Source: an uncultured Phycisphaerales bacterium (GTDB lineage Bacteria > Planctomycetota > Phycisphaerae > Sedimentisphaerales > Anaerobacaceae). Taken from it: a DNA stretch of 64,000 bases. Location: NCBI GenBank assembly GCA_937927975.1, contig CALEZT010000089.1, positions 1 through 64,000 on the forward strand. The letters are read 5' to 3'. Shown piece by piece: positions 20,557-29,204 of the stretch. The notes under the pieces were generated by a model, which saw nothing but the letters and a program-made list of their open reading frames with translations, was not told the DNA's origin and searched no databases. How positions within the stretch are numbered: the stretch's first letter is position 1; each line of letters starts with the position of its first letter. The position numbers were made by a program, and so were the translations under genes.

Positions 20557-22008
20557 TCAGACAACGTACGTGGACGCGGAGGTCGTGCCGCCCCGGCCGG
20601 TCCAGTTCGTGTGGAAGAACTCCCCTCGCGGCTTGTCCACCCGCTCATAGGTGTGCGCGCCGAAGTAGTCGCGCTGGGCCTGGAGCAGATTGGCCGGCAG
20701 TCGGTCGTGACGGTAGCCGTCGAAGAAGGATAGCGCTGCGCCGATCGTCGGGACCGGGATACCCAGCTTGACCGCGGTGGTGACCACGCGGCGCCAGGCG
20801 CCGCCGGCCTTGGTGACCGCGCTCTTGAAGAACGGGTCCAGCAGCAGATTCGCCAGATCGGGCTTGGCGTCGAACGCCTCCTTGATCTTGCCCAGGAAGA
20901 CCGACCGGATGATGCAGCCGCCGCGCCAGATCGAGGCGATATCCCCGTAGTTGAGGTTCCACTTGTGCTCCTTGGCGGCCTCTCGCATCAGCATGAAGCC
21001 CTGCGCGTAGCTGGCGATCTTGGACGCGTACAAGGCCTGGCGCAGGTCGTTGACCATGTTGGCCTTCTTGCCGCGGAAGGCGCCTTTGGGACCGGTCAGC
21101 ACCTTCGAGGCCTCGACGCGTTCGCTCTTGAGGGCCGACAGGCAGCGGGCGAAGACCGCCTCCGCGATCAGCGTCAGCGGTTGGCCCACGTCCAGGGCCT
21201 CGATCACCGTCCACTTTCCGGTGCCCTTCTGGCCAGCGGTGTCCAGGATCAGGTCGATCACCGCGTGGCCCTCCGAGTCCTTGACCGCCAGGATGTCCCG
21301 CGTGATCTCGATCAGGTACGAACCCAGTTCCTCCCGGTTCCACTCGGAGAAGACCTGGTGCATTTCCTCATTGGTCATGCCCAGGCCTTCCTTCATGATC
21401 TGGTAGGTTTCGCAGATCATCTGCATGTCGCCGTACTCGATGCCGTTGTGGACCATCTTGACGAAGTGTCCCGCGCCGTTGTCGCCCATCCACTCGCAGC
21501 AGGGCACGCCGTCGGGGGCCTTGGCTGCGATCTTCTGGAAGATCGGCTTGACGTGCTCCCAGGCGGGGTGCGAGCCGCCGGGCATGATGGCCGGGCCCAG
21601 CAGGGCGCCTTCCTCGCCGCCGGAGACGCCGGTGCCGATGTAGAGCTTGCCCTGGCTCTCGACGTGGGCGGTCCGACGGATCGTGTCCTGGTAGTTGCTG
21701 TTGCCGCCGTCGATGAGGATATCGCCGTTCGACAGGTGCGGCAGTAGTTGATCGATGAATTCGTCCACCGGCTTGCCCGCCTTGACCATGATCATGATCT
21801 TGCGGGGCGTCTTGAGGCCGGCGATCAGCTCCTCGACGGATCGACAGCCGATGATGTTCTTGCCCTTGGCCCGCGCGTTCATGAAGTCGTCCACCTTCGA
21901 GACGGTGCGGTTGTAGCAGGCGACGGTGAAGCCCTTGCTTTCCATGTTCAGAACGAGGTTCTCCCCCATGACGGCCAGGCCGATGAGGCCGATATCTGCT
22001 TGTGCCAT
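20557..22008 (-). CDS. gnd: 6-phosphogluconate dehydrogenase, decarboxylating
   Basis: 483-residue NADP-dependent enzyme of the oxidative pentose phosphate pathway giving ribulose 5-phosphate and CO2. DIGLIGLAVMGENLVLNMESKG is the nucleotide-binding start, SGGEEGALLGPAIMPGG and the KMVHNGIEYGDMQ block hold active-site residues, and IWRGGCIIRS and the C-terminal NQAQRDYFGAHTYER-like end (here LLQAQRDYFGAHTYERVD) are diagnostic. The MAQADIG start has AAGGAG nine bases upstream. It is cytoplasmic, with no zwf or pgl adjacent. Confidence 0.96.
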   Translation of the reverse strand: MAQADIGLIGLAVMGENLVLNMESKGFTVACYNRTVSKVDDFMNARAKGKNIIGCRSVEELIAGLKTPRKIMIMVKAGKPVDEFIDQLLPHLSNGDILIDGGNSNYQDTIRRTAHVESQGKLYIGTGVSGGEEGALLGPAIMPGGSHPAWEHVKPIFQKIAAKAPDGVPCCEWMGDNGAGHFVKMVHNGIEYGDMQMICETYQIMKEGLGMTNEEMHQVFSEWNREELGSYLIEITRDILAVKDSEGHAVIDLILDTAGQKGTGKWTVIEALDVGQPLTLIAEAVFARCLSALKSERVEASKVLTGPKGAFRGKKANMVNDLRQALYASKIASYAQGFMLMREAAKEHKWNLNYGDIASIWRGGCIIRSVFLGKIKEAFDAKPDLANLLLDPFFKSAVTKAGGAWRRVVTTAVKLGIPVPTIGAALSFFDGYRHDRLPANLLQAQRDYFGAHTYERVDKPRGEFFHTNWTGRGGTTSASTYVV

Positions 22009-22329
22009 GATGACTAACTCCTTGCCCAAATCCACACTCACTTGCGGCTGTTCGTTCACAGTCCGACGAGGGCAGTATCCTACCCGAAAACAGGTCCGGC
22101 GGATAGGGGGTTGTAGAATTGATGAGTGATTATTGACGAGCGGGCTTTGACGCTTCCGACGACAGGGCGGCAGTCCCGCTCAGGCGGTCTGGCGATGCCG
22201 CTTTCGCGGGTTTGCGATTAACGTTTTTCGGTCGGCGACGTCCTATGGTATGATCTGGAGGTTGTCCCGCCGGATCGATGCCGGTCGGAGCCACGAGACC
22301 GCGAAGGATCAGATCGGGAGGAATCAGGC
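22009..22329. other. divergent intergenic region
   Basis: This 320-base gap separates gnd from the forward-strand pseudopilin-like gene. A TATGAT (22249-22254) is a possible -10 for the forward gene, but its -35 is poor. I see no small gene or RNA. Confidence 0.35.
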
Positions 22330-23652
22330 ATGAGCTACGAAACCGACCCTGGCAGACACCGCAAGCGGTTTCATCTGAAAGTCCGACACGTCATTCTCGG
22401 AGTATTCGCGGCGCTGCTGGTTGCGGGCATTCTCCACGTGGCGATCCTCAGCAGCGGCGCAAATCGGCGGATCGAGGCCCTCCGCGCCGCGGGACAGCCG
22501 ACAAGCCTGGCCGAACTGGCCGTGCGAAACAAGCTGCCCATGGGAATGGAGAACGCGGCCTCTGTTTATCAGAGCGCGATCGGCATGTTCGTGCCCCCGC
22601 CGGCGGATGTGAACATCCCTTTCGCAGGCAAGAAGACCGTGACGCTTGTGCGGGGTTCGGGAATCCCCGAGTCGATGGCGGAGGCGGTCGCAGAGTTCCT
22701 GGCGGCAAACGAGAAGTGCCTGGCCCTGCTGCACGAGGCCGCGGGCGTCGAGAATTGCCGCTACGACTATGACTATCAGAGAGAAATGCCGCCATTCAGT
22801 GAACTGCGGGGCTGTGCCCAACTGCTCAAGCTGGCGGCGGTCAACCACGCGCAGAAGGGGGACGTCGCTGCGGCCGTAAGCTGCATCAAGGATTTATTGC
22901 GGCTGAGCGATTCGCTGCGGGATGAGCCCAGGCTGATATCCTACTTCGTGCAGAGCGCCTACGCCGGGCTGGGGGTCAGGAGTCTGGAGCGGTCGTTGAG
23001 CCTGACGGCCTTCGCCGATTCGCAGTTGAGAGAGCTTGACGATGCACTGGCCGTGACGGCCGGCAGGATCGATCTGGCTCGTGCGCTGGCCCTGGAGCGG
23101 TGCGCCGTGATCGACTGCATACGCGATCCCTCGCTGGTGGAGCCGTCGAAGATCGGGATCACGATCTTCAAGATACCGGGCGTTCAGTCGCAGGGTCTCA
23201 TCGACATGCTGGACTACCTGGGGGACTGCATCCAGGCCGCGGGGCTCCAGGGGCCGCAGCGGGAGACGAGATTCAAGGAGATCGAGGCGCGCCTGTCCGG
23301 GCTCTCGCACCTGCACATCGCAGCCAAGATCATGGCGCCGCCTCTGGCAAGGACTTCCCAGCTCGATTTGCGGGCACACGCGCACCTCGAGTTGGGCAGG
23401 ACCGCCGCGGCCGTCGAGCGGCACCGTCTGGCCAAGGGCAAACTGCCCGAGCAACTGGCCGACCTCGTCCCGGCGTACCTGGAGCAGGTCCCGATCGATC
23501 CCTTCGACGGCCAGCCGATCCGCTACCGCCGGACCGAACCCGGCTACGTCCTTTGGAGCGTCATGGAGGACGGCCAGGACAACGGCGGCAAAGAGCGGGA
23601 AGACGTCGGCCGAGGCGAGCCCTACGACCTGTGCTTCATCGTGACGCGGTAG
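22330..23652 (+). CDS. membrane-anchored protein with pseudopilin-like C-terminus
   Basis: 440 residues: a basic N-terminus, one transmembrane helix (about 20-45, HVILGVFAALLVAGILHVAIL), then a long helical periplasmic part with Cys residues. The end, KLPEQLADLVPAYLEQVPIDPFDGQPIRYR and GYVLWSVMEDGQDNGG, matches the C-terminal domain of type II secretion major pseudopilins (GspG-like), including the calcium-site-like DGQDNGG. I associate this architecture with planctomycetes; no function is known. GGAGG lies upstream of the ATG. No gsp operon is nearby. Confidence 0.7.
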   Translation: MSYETDPGRHRKRFHLKVRHVILGVFAALLVAGILHVAILSSGANRRIEALRAAGQPTSLAELAVRNKLPMGMENAASVYQSAIGMFVPPPADVNIPFAGKKTVTLVRGSGIPESMAEAVAEFLAANEKCLALLHEAAGVENCRYDYDYQREMPPFSELRGCAQLLKLAAVNHAQKGDVAAAVSCIKDLLRLSDSLRDEPRLISYFVQSAYAGLGVRSLERSLSLTAFADSQLRELDDALAVTAGRIDLARALALERCAVIDCIRDPSLVEPSKIGITIFKIPGVQSQGLIDMLDYLGDCIQAAGLQGPQRETRFKEIEARLSGLSHLHIAAKIMAPPLARTSQLDLRAHAHLELGRTAAAVERHRLAKGKLPEQLADLVPAYLEQVPIDPFDGQPIRYRRTEPGYVLWSVMEDGQDNGGKEREDVGRGEPYDLCFIVTR

Positions 23653-23689
23653 GCACGGGGACTACGTCTTCTGTTCTGGACCAATGAGG

Positions 23690-23983
23690 CCCTTGGCTTC
23701 GGGCCCGTCGAGTTCCACGCGCGGCGTGGATTGTCATTCCATACCACCAGGAAACAGGCGAAGCGGGAGAGGCGGAAACCGGCAATTTCGCGTTCGCTGT
23801 TCGACCCCTGGCAACCATTATGCGCGCGTGCGCAAAATGGTGGTCCGGCTCTTTACCCGATTGCCGGCAAGAGGTTATGGCCTTGGCGATCGCTTTCTCA
23901 AAGCTGCACCAGCGATCGTGACCCACTAGCGGCTGGAGGTTGTGGATGCTCCAATACTCGTCACAGTCAAGGAAAAAGGGCAT
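23690..23983 (-). pseudogene. frameshifted, truncated dinD-like gene
   Basis: Reverse-strand translation shows DEYWSIHNLQPLVGH, then FEKAIAKAITSCRQSG and DHHFAHARIMVARG in one frame. From about 23803 the match continues in another frame as SNSEREIAGFRLSRFACFLVV and WNDNPRRAW. Together this follows the DNA-damage-inducible protein D (Bro-N-like) core, EYWSARELQPLLGY...DHF...GSGAQREVEDYKLSRYACYLIAQNGDPR, from memory of the family. The start and the C-terminal half are missing. It is a relic of an SOS- or phage-type accessory gene. Confidence 0.7.
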
Positions 23984-24209
23984 CAGTTCCTCCGATGAAA
24001 CCTGTCCTCACGGTTTCGCTGTCAACGTTGTCGCGTCGCTATCGATGCCGCCTCAAGATCGGCCATCCGCATTGAGTTTATCGCTTTGGGGCCCCCGACA
24101 CGTTGGGATAGAGCAGAGTCTTCTCCAATCGGAAGGTGGTTGAGGTGCGTTGTGAGCCCCATTTCCGCGATAGCGTCGGTTACGGGCACGACTCTGGCGG
24201 CCGGCGCCA

Positions 24210-24322
24210 TTGGATTCCCCCCACGCCCTTGGGTATAATCAGAACGCCGTCACGGGGGATAGGGCAACGCAGGAGTGCGACCTGAGCACCGTGGCGATGC
24301 CTAACGGCACGGGTTGGTGCTC
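24210..24322 (+). promoter_or_regulatory. orphan sigma-70-like promoter with downstream hairpin
   Basis: TTGGAT (24210-24215), 18 bases, then a perfect TATAAT (24234-24239). No gene starts within the next 600 bases. GAGCACC (24284-24290) and GGTGCTC (24316-24322) close a hairpin with further internal pairing. This could be the start of a non-coding RNA, or a leftover promoter of a lost gene. The 23653-24936 gap holds this, the dinD relic and a repeat copy. Confidence 0.35.
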
Positions 24323-24464
24323 TATTAGGGTGCCAACCCCTCTTGAATACGTGCTGGGGGCCCCAATGCGAAAAACTCCCGCCGCGCCAGAGGCGGAACT
24401 GCCTTGACGCTCTCCACCCGTCAATGCACCGAAACGGTGTTCCTCTATGGAACTGGAGGCTCTG

Positions 24465-24700
24465 CCCCCAGGCCCCCGACATTTTTCGCTTTGGACCAAT
24501 GGCATGATGAGGAAAGCATGTGAGATGGGCTCGTTTGTGACGAAGTATTCAACCGTTGCGGATGCTCGTAGTGCTCACGCCGGTGCCGCCTGCTACGGGA
24601 CGTCTGGCGGCGTCGGTGCAAACGGTGTCGCTTTGTCCTTCCACCATGCCATTGGCGAAAAGCGGAAAATGCCAGGGGTCCGGGGACGGCATCCCCGGGT
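24465..24700. repeat. degenerate copy of the dispersed palindromic element
   Basis: The arms cgacatttttcgctttggac-caatggcatgatg (from about 24477) and ccatgccattggcgaaaagcgg-aaaatgcc (to about 24672) are inverted relative to each other and carry the shared pattern tttt-cgcttt-g-cca-ggcatg. The outer flanks add G/C-rich hairpins. The element lies just upstream of the GYF/RDD gene. Confidence 0.6.
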
Positions 24701-24936
24701 CTAAGACATCGGCCGACTTCTGCCCACCATTGATCTCAAGTCCCTTTGCCTTTTGGCCGATAGAGGTCGTAGCGATACGTTTCATCCATCTTTGATGAGG
24801 CGACCAGAGTGGAGATTCGCGCCTGACTTTGCAGAGTGTGGTTGTGTAGTTGGTGGACCCTTCTGGGAGCGAACACCATGGACGAAGAAGTCTACGCCAG
24901 AGCTGCGGCATTCCAACTGTTGTTGAGGTGCGAAAA

Positions 24937-25743
24937 ATGAATACGATTGTCAGGCAATGGTACTACATTGATTCTGGTCACCAAGTTGGCCCAGTCGTGG
25001 AAGAAGCCTTGACCCTGCTGTTTCAGTCGGGGAGTCTATCTCCTGAAACGCTCGTCTGGACGGAGGATCTCCCTGAATGGACGAGCGCCGGTCAATTCAA
25101 GGAGTTGATGGCATCCAACGACATTCCAACCCCCTCTGTAACACACGTGCCGATACCGGCAGGATCACGAGTTCTCCCACCTGCTGCGACGCTCGGAGTC
25201 ACAAAGGCGCGCCCGTGGGTAAGATGTGCGGCACGGATGCTCGACATGACGATTGCTTTTGAAACCGTTGATGTCCTATACCTTGTCAGTGGCGTCCACC
25301 TTGGGTGGAGGGCCGTTTGGATGATGGGCATCCTGATCCCAATAGGCTGGCTCTTCATTGAGCCGATATTCCTCTCACGCTACGGTGCGACCCCCGGGAA
25401 AATGCTGCTCAGAACACACATCCGGAGAAGGGATGCGAGCCTTCCAACGTACCGCGAGGCTTTGCGACGAAGCGCAAGTGTATGGATGCGGGGAGAGGCA
25501 TTCTACATTCCCTTCATCGTTGTGATCGCGAATATCATCGCGTGGAGCACGTTGCGATCAAATGGCGAGACAACATGGGACCACTTGGGCGGATTCCGCG
25601 TCATGCACAGGAAGATCGGTGGCTGGCGGGTGCTCACCATGATTCTTCTCTTCATTGGGTGCTTCGCACTGCCGTCGGCCATGGCGGAGGATGCGACGAT
25701 CAGTTATCTCCTGGACTTGGCGGCAGCTTCATCTACACCATAG
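24937..25743 (+). CDS. GYF_2 and RDD domain membrane protein
   Basis: 268 residues. Residues about 8-52 form a GYF_2 domain (WYYID-GHQVGPVVEEAL...LVWTEDLPEWTSAG). Residues about 85-235 form an RDD family membrane domain: RCAARMLDMTI (RxxAxxxD), several hydrophobic helices and the YGATPGKMLLRTHIRR signature. RDD proteins are membrane proteins of mostly unknown role, some ion exchangers. I start at the ATG at 24937, preceded by GAGGTG; a longer frame from 24850 has no conserved extension. Codon use is AT-richer than the flanking genes, suggesting transfer. Confidence 0.8.
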   Translation: MNTIVRQWYYIDSGHQVGPVVEEALTLLFQSGSLSPETLVWTEDLPEWTSAGQFKELMASNDIPTPSVTHVPIPAGSRVLPPAATLGVTKARPWVRCAARMLDMTIAFETVDVLYLVSGVHLGWRAVWMMGILIPIGWLFIEPIFLSRYGATPGKMLLRTHIRRRDASLPTYREALRRSASVWMRGEAFYIPFIVVIANIIAWSTLRSNGETTWDHLGGFRVMHRKIGGWRVLTMILLFIGCFALPSAMAEDATISYLLDLAAASSTP

Positions 25744-25861
25744 AAGGACATGAGCCGGCGCACTCAGTCTACGGAGTGACGCTCTGCGGCCTATTCTGGG
25801 ACAATACACTCAATTCAGAACCACAATGGATAACGTATGCCTCGTTTAGAAAGGGGAAATG

Positions 25862-26179
25862 ATGTGCCATGCGATCTATCGAAGAGCTATAGAGAAGCTA
25901 TTCCAAGACACGTATGGTAGGCTTGAGGACCGCGACAGAATAAGGGTTGTCCAATTGTTCGACAGGCTGCTGGGGCAAGGCCACTCGATCCATGTTGATG
26001 ATCTCCGTCGCCTGTGCAGAGATGCACATTATCAGCAATGGGCAGCGGATGACATCGGACGGCTCTACGATACTCTCTGTTTGGTTCGGCACGCACTCGA
26101 AGACCCACGCACAATCGACTATTGGCCACCCGAGACAATGGAGCGAGTGATTAGTGGCACAGACGGCGCGAGTATGTAG
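25862..26179 (+). CDS. hypothetical protein
   Basis: About 105 residues, helical and charged, with no signal peptide and no recognised domain (contains YGRLEDRDRIRVVQLFDRLL and a WPPETMERV segment). AAAGGGG lies before the ATGATG start. It sits in the AT-rich island between the GYF/RDD gene and another unknown gene. It may be an accessory or defence-type gene, but nothing in the sequence shows which. Confidence 0.5.
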   Translation: MCHAIYRRAIEKLFQDTYGRLEDRDRIRVVQLFDRLLGQGHSIHVDDLRRLCRDAHYQQWAADDIGRLYDTLCLVRHALEDPRTIDYWPPETMERVISGTDGASM

Positions 26180-26253
26180 GAACATGTCCGCAGGAGATTG
26201 TACCAACCCAAGTGGGGCCATTGTTATCAGCAAGACTTGAAAGCGTTTCGTGA

Positions 26254-26766
26254 ATGGAAAGGCAATACGAGGAAGCTGTCAATGAGGGGATTCGCATAGA
26301 TTCCGAGCGAGTGGGGTTGCTGTCGTATCGTTTGCTGACCATGTTCCTGGCAAGCAAGGGGCTGAGCAAACTGCGCGATGGCGAGTACAACTCGGGCGCG
26401 GATATCCTCTCCCAGCACGAACAACCAGCAATTGAGCACACTCTCATCCAGATTGCCATTTTGTATCGAATTGCGGATGACAACGCACGAGCAGGGAGGA
26501 GTTTCAATGGGCCGTGGAACCCCGTCGTAGGCAGACTGTATCCTGATGCCTCCAAGAAGCAGTCGGAAGAACTCAACCTCAGAGAGGCATGCAACAAGAT
26601 CATTCACCTGACGAAGTTGAAGTACGATATGGTCGAAGGTGAATACTCATGGCAGAGCTATGTGCGGCCAACGCTCTACCTCTACGGGCGTAAAGGCAGC
26701 CAGGAATGGAAGGCCGTACTCGATGTGAAGGCGTTCTGCGGTGCCCTATCGCAATTCGAAACATAA
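26254..26766 (+). CDS. hypothetical cytoplasmic protein
   Basis: 170 residues with no signal or membrane segment. It is predicted mostly helical: SERVGLLSYRLLTMFLASKG, IQIAILYRIADDNARAG, then LREACNKIIHLTKLKYDM and a beta-rich end. There is no family I recognise. No good ribosome site precedes the ATG at 26254, 75 bases after the previous gene. Base composition is AT-richer than the core genes on either side, so horizontal origin is likely. Confidence 0.5.
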   Translation: MERQYEEAVNEGIRIDSERVGLLSYRLLTMFLASKGLSKLRDGEYNSGADILSQHEQPAIEHTLIQIAILYRIADDNARAGRSFNGPWNPVVGRLYPDASKKQSEELNLREACNKIIHLTKLKYDMVEGEYSWQSYVRPTLYLYGRKGSQEWKAVLDVKAFCGALSQFET

Positions 26767-26869
26767 TCTCTGGCGTCTGTGCCTTCCGTGATCCATCGCG
26801 GATGTTTGACCGTGGTGTTTGTCAAGCGCCAGTGCTATGCCTTGTCTTGATGGTTCTTCGTGATCCTCC

Positions 26870-28135
26870 TCACCCGAACCGGGCCCGCGTGGACCAGAGG
26901 CCTAGGCCGGGGTTGGAGATGTAGAAGATTTCTTCGCCGGCGACGGTGTTCGGGCCGTTCTTCAGCTTCTTGGGGTCGTATTTTGTCATCATCGTCTGCA
27001 GGTCGGCGTATTGCATGTTCACGCTTTCGATTTCCTGCTTTGTCAGCGAGCCTGGGCAGTAGGTCACTGTGAAGCGGCCTTCGGTCGAGCCGTGGATCAG
27101 GTGGGCGGCGGCGCCGAGACTGGAGCGGAGGTCTTCGTTGTCCCGGACGAGCTGCAGCACCTTGGGTGTGCCGACGTAGCCGTACTTGCGGATCATCGCG
27201 TCGATGCCTTTGTCCTCGCCGAACTCCTTGAGGCCCGGGGCCAGGACGATCAGCTCGCCGCCGTCGGCCATCGCCATGCGGGTGCGGTAGATGCTCTTGT
27301 TGCCGAGCCAGGTGCTCTTGAACTCCTCGGGGTCGAGGTAGACGACCACCTTCTTGAGCGGCTCGTCGAGCATCGTGAAGTTCACCTTCAGGGCCAGCTC
27401 GCAGGCCTTGTGGAAGCATTCGATGTCGTCGCCGACGAACAGGCCCCGCGTCACCGGGCCCGCCTGCGTCGCGCCGACGACCGTCAGGACGTGGACGAAG
27501 GGCAGGTGTCTGGCGAAGTGGTCGTTGGCGTAGTTGAGCACCTTGCGGACCGGGGTATCGGCCCGACCCATGATCCGCTCCATGCCGTAGCAGGCGCCGA
27601 GGAAGTGGCTCTTGTTGATGCCCTCGGAGCCGCCTGTGCCGACGAAGATGTTCTTGTTGTAGCTGGCCATGCCGATGACCTCGTGCGGCACGACCTGCCC
27701 GAACGACAAGATCAGATCGTGCCCGCCTTCGGCGATCAGCTTGCTCACCTGCGCGGGCCAGGACCAGTCAAGCTTGCCCTCACTGACTTCGCGGATGTAG
27801 GACGCCGGCACCTCGCCTAGCGTGGCAAAGCCGTTTCGCCAGTCGTGAACGCGGAAGAGATCGGTCGGGACTTCGCCGAACATTCTCTTGATCTCGGGCT
27901 CGGTCATTGCGAAATGCGTGCCGAGCGCGGGCAGGACGTCGGTCATCGCCTTGCCGTAATATTGCCAGGCGTAGCGGGTCAATTCGCCCGCTCGCGAGTG
28001 GAGCCTCGTAATGTCCGGCGGCAGGGCCAGGACCTTCTGTCTTGTGCCCAGCTTCCCCAGGGCGGCGTACAAGCCCTGTTTGAGATCGTCGGCGCTCAGG
28101 TTGTCGTGTTCATTTCCGCGACTGTAGTAGAGCAT
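26870..28135 (-). CDS. larA: LarA-family nickel-pincer racemase/epimerase
   Basis: 421-residue DUF2088/LarA-type enzyme that racemises or epimerises 2-hydroxy acids with the nickel-pincer nucleotide cofactor. PPDITR (39-44) and GTHFAMT with His74 are the N-terminal motifs. His151, Lys161 and His177 have exactly the spacing of His174, Lys184 and His200 of Lactobacillus plantarum LarA, the base, the cofactor-binding lysine and the nickel ligand. A divergent homologue, so the substrate is open (lactate, malate, gluconate or another sugar acid). It is 145 bases downstream of the HAD gene across a repeat. LarE is encoded at 36.2 kb; LarB and LarC are not in the window. Confidence 0.85.
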   Translation of the reverse strand: MLYYSRGNEHDNLSADDLKQGLYAALGKLGTRQKVLALPPDITRLHSRAGELTRYAWQYYGKAMTDVLPALGTHFAMTEPEIKRMFGEVPTDLFRVHDWRNGFATLGEVPASYIREVSEGKLDWSWPAQVSKLIAEGGHDLILSFGQVVPHEVIGMASYNKNIFVGTGGSEGINKSHFLGACYGMERIMGRADTPVRKVLNYANDHFARHLPFVHVLTVVGATQAGPVTRGLFVGDDIECFHKACELALKVNFTMLDEPLKKVVVYLDPEEFKSTWLGNKSIYRTRMAMADGGELIVLAPGLKEFGEDKGIDAMIRKYGYVGTPKVLQLVRDNEDLRSSLGAAAHLIHGSTEGRFTVTYCPGSLTKQEIESVNMQYADLQTMMTKYDPKKLKNGPNTVAGEEIFYISNPGLGLWSTRARFG

Positions 28136-28180
28136 AGGTCACCAATTCTCGTCCTGTTCTCCGCGGTATCCGGCGCCGTG

Positions 28181-28291
28181 TGTCATGCTGAACGAAGTGA
28201 AGCATCCGGGCTGCGATCGAGACGGGTGCACAGTATATGTGACGCACATCTCCATTCGGCGCCCAGATCCTTCGCTGCGCTCAGGATGACA
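28181..28291. repeat. dispersed 'tgtcatgctgaacgaagtg' inverted repeat
   Basis: The left arm starts tgtcatgctgaacgaagtga at 28181 and the right arm ends cttcgctgcgctcaggatgac at 28290, facing each other around about 65 bases. This repeat is commonly seen in environmental bacterial genomes, where it is mis-translated as HAERSEASG or VILSAAKDL. Its right end supplies the last codons and TGA stop of the HAD gene. Confidence 0.85.
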
Positions 28292-29204
28292 AGACACCCT
28301 GCACCCACGCCGGCTTCTCCGGCAGGCGCGAGTCGAATTCGGCGATGAGAGCCGCCTCGTATTCGCCCGCGTAATCGCCTGCGAAGAACCTGTCCATCGC
28401 CTCGTTGTGGAACCGTTCCCACGAGGCCTCTTCATCGCCCGGATCGATCGGGTAGAACAGGGCGTCGTTGGCCTTGGCGGCTTTCAGATCGCCCGGCGAA
28501 TCGCCGATCACCAGGACGCAGTTCTCATTGTACCGCCCACGGGCCGCGGTTTCAATGCACCGGGCCTTCTCGCCCATCTCCTGGCCTGCAATCACCGCCG
28601 CGTATCGGGCCAATCCATACGCGTTCCATTCGCGGGCCAGCGTCCGGCACGGCGCGGTCGAGACGACGATCAGATCGGCCCTGTCGTGCATCCGTTCGAT
28701 GCACTCCCGAACGAACGCAAAAGGGGGGATTCCGCCGGTCTTTCGCTCGTTGCACTCGTTGACCCTGTCGTTCCACGCTGCGGCCAGCTCGAGTTCTCTC
28801 CTCGCGGCGCCGGTCGCAGAGGCGAGGGTGCGTTGGAGCCCTTGGCCGCTCAGGACGTTGTCGGGGTCGTCCACCCAGGCGAAGTAGTGGGGCAACTGCG
28901 GGACGTCGAAGCCGCTGCTGACGACCAAGGGATGACTCGGCAGCAACTCGCCGAGGATTCGCCGGAGATTCCTGTGTCGGTTCGCGCCGCGGGTCTTGCT
29001 GAACAGGCCCGCGAAATCCATGCACTCGCAGGCCGCCTGCGCGACCGGCTCGAGGCCGAAGCATTCGATCATGCACGGGGCCAGGCACTCGCGGTGCTTG
29101 ATCGTCATCGTATCGAAGACGGTGCCGTCCGAGTCGAGGGCGACCAGGAATTCCCTCTGCGCGGCGAACCGCTCCAGGGCCAACTCGGGCTTCGTGTCCG
29201 TCAT
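28281..29204 (-). CDS. HAD-superfamily hydrolase
   Basis: 307-residue phosphatase-like protein. The HAD motif I is a variant, VALDSDGTVFDTM (DxDGT), followed by a helical cap; VVSTAP is motif II-like, and VLVIGDSPGDLKAAKAN is motif IV. It probably dephosphorylates a sugar phosphate or similar small molecule in the cytoplasm. Its ATG overlaps the TGA of the sulfatase gene (ATGA), so the two are translationally coupled. The last three residues and stop come from a dispersed repeat, so the native C-terminus may be altered. Confidence 0.85.
   Translation of the reverse strand: MTDTKPELALERFAAQREFLVALDSDGTVFDTMTIKHRECLAPCMIECFGLEPVAQAACECMDFAGLFSKTRGANRHRNLRRILGELLPSHPLVVSSGFDVPQLPHYFAWVDDPDNVLSGQGLQRTLASATGAARRELELAAAWNDRVNECNERKTGGIPPFAFVRECIERMHDRADLIVVSTAPCRTLAREWNAYGLARYAAVIAGQEMGEKARCIETAARGRYNENCVLVIGDSPGDLKAAKANDALFYPIDPGDEEASWERFHNEAMDRFFAGDYAGEYEAALIAEFDSRLPEKPAWVQGVLSS

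Noticed and set aside
17796..20771. Very long open frame on the forward strand (991 codons)
   Set aside because: It is antisense to three well-supported reverse-strand genes (secreted protein, lipoprotein, aminotransferase). Its translation is Arg/Asp/Val-rich without motifs, the usual result of high-GC complementary strands.
24022..24210. 62-codon reverse frame in the accessory island
   Set aside because: Some protein-like stretches, but no start signal, no family, and it lies between relics and repeats.
24879..24941. Short frame MDEEVYARAAAFQLLLRCEK overlapping the GYF/RDD start
   Set aside because: It overlaps the start by ATGA and could be a leader peptide or a gene remnant, but 20 codons is too short to call without conservation data.
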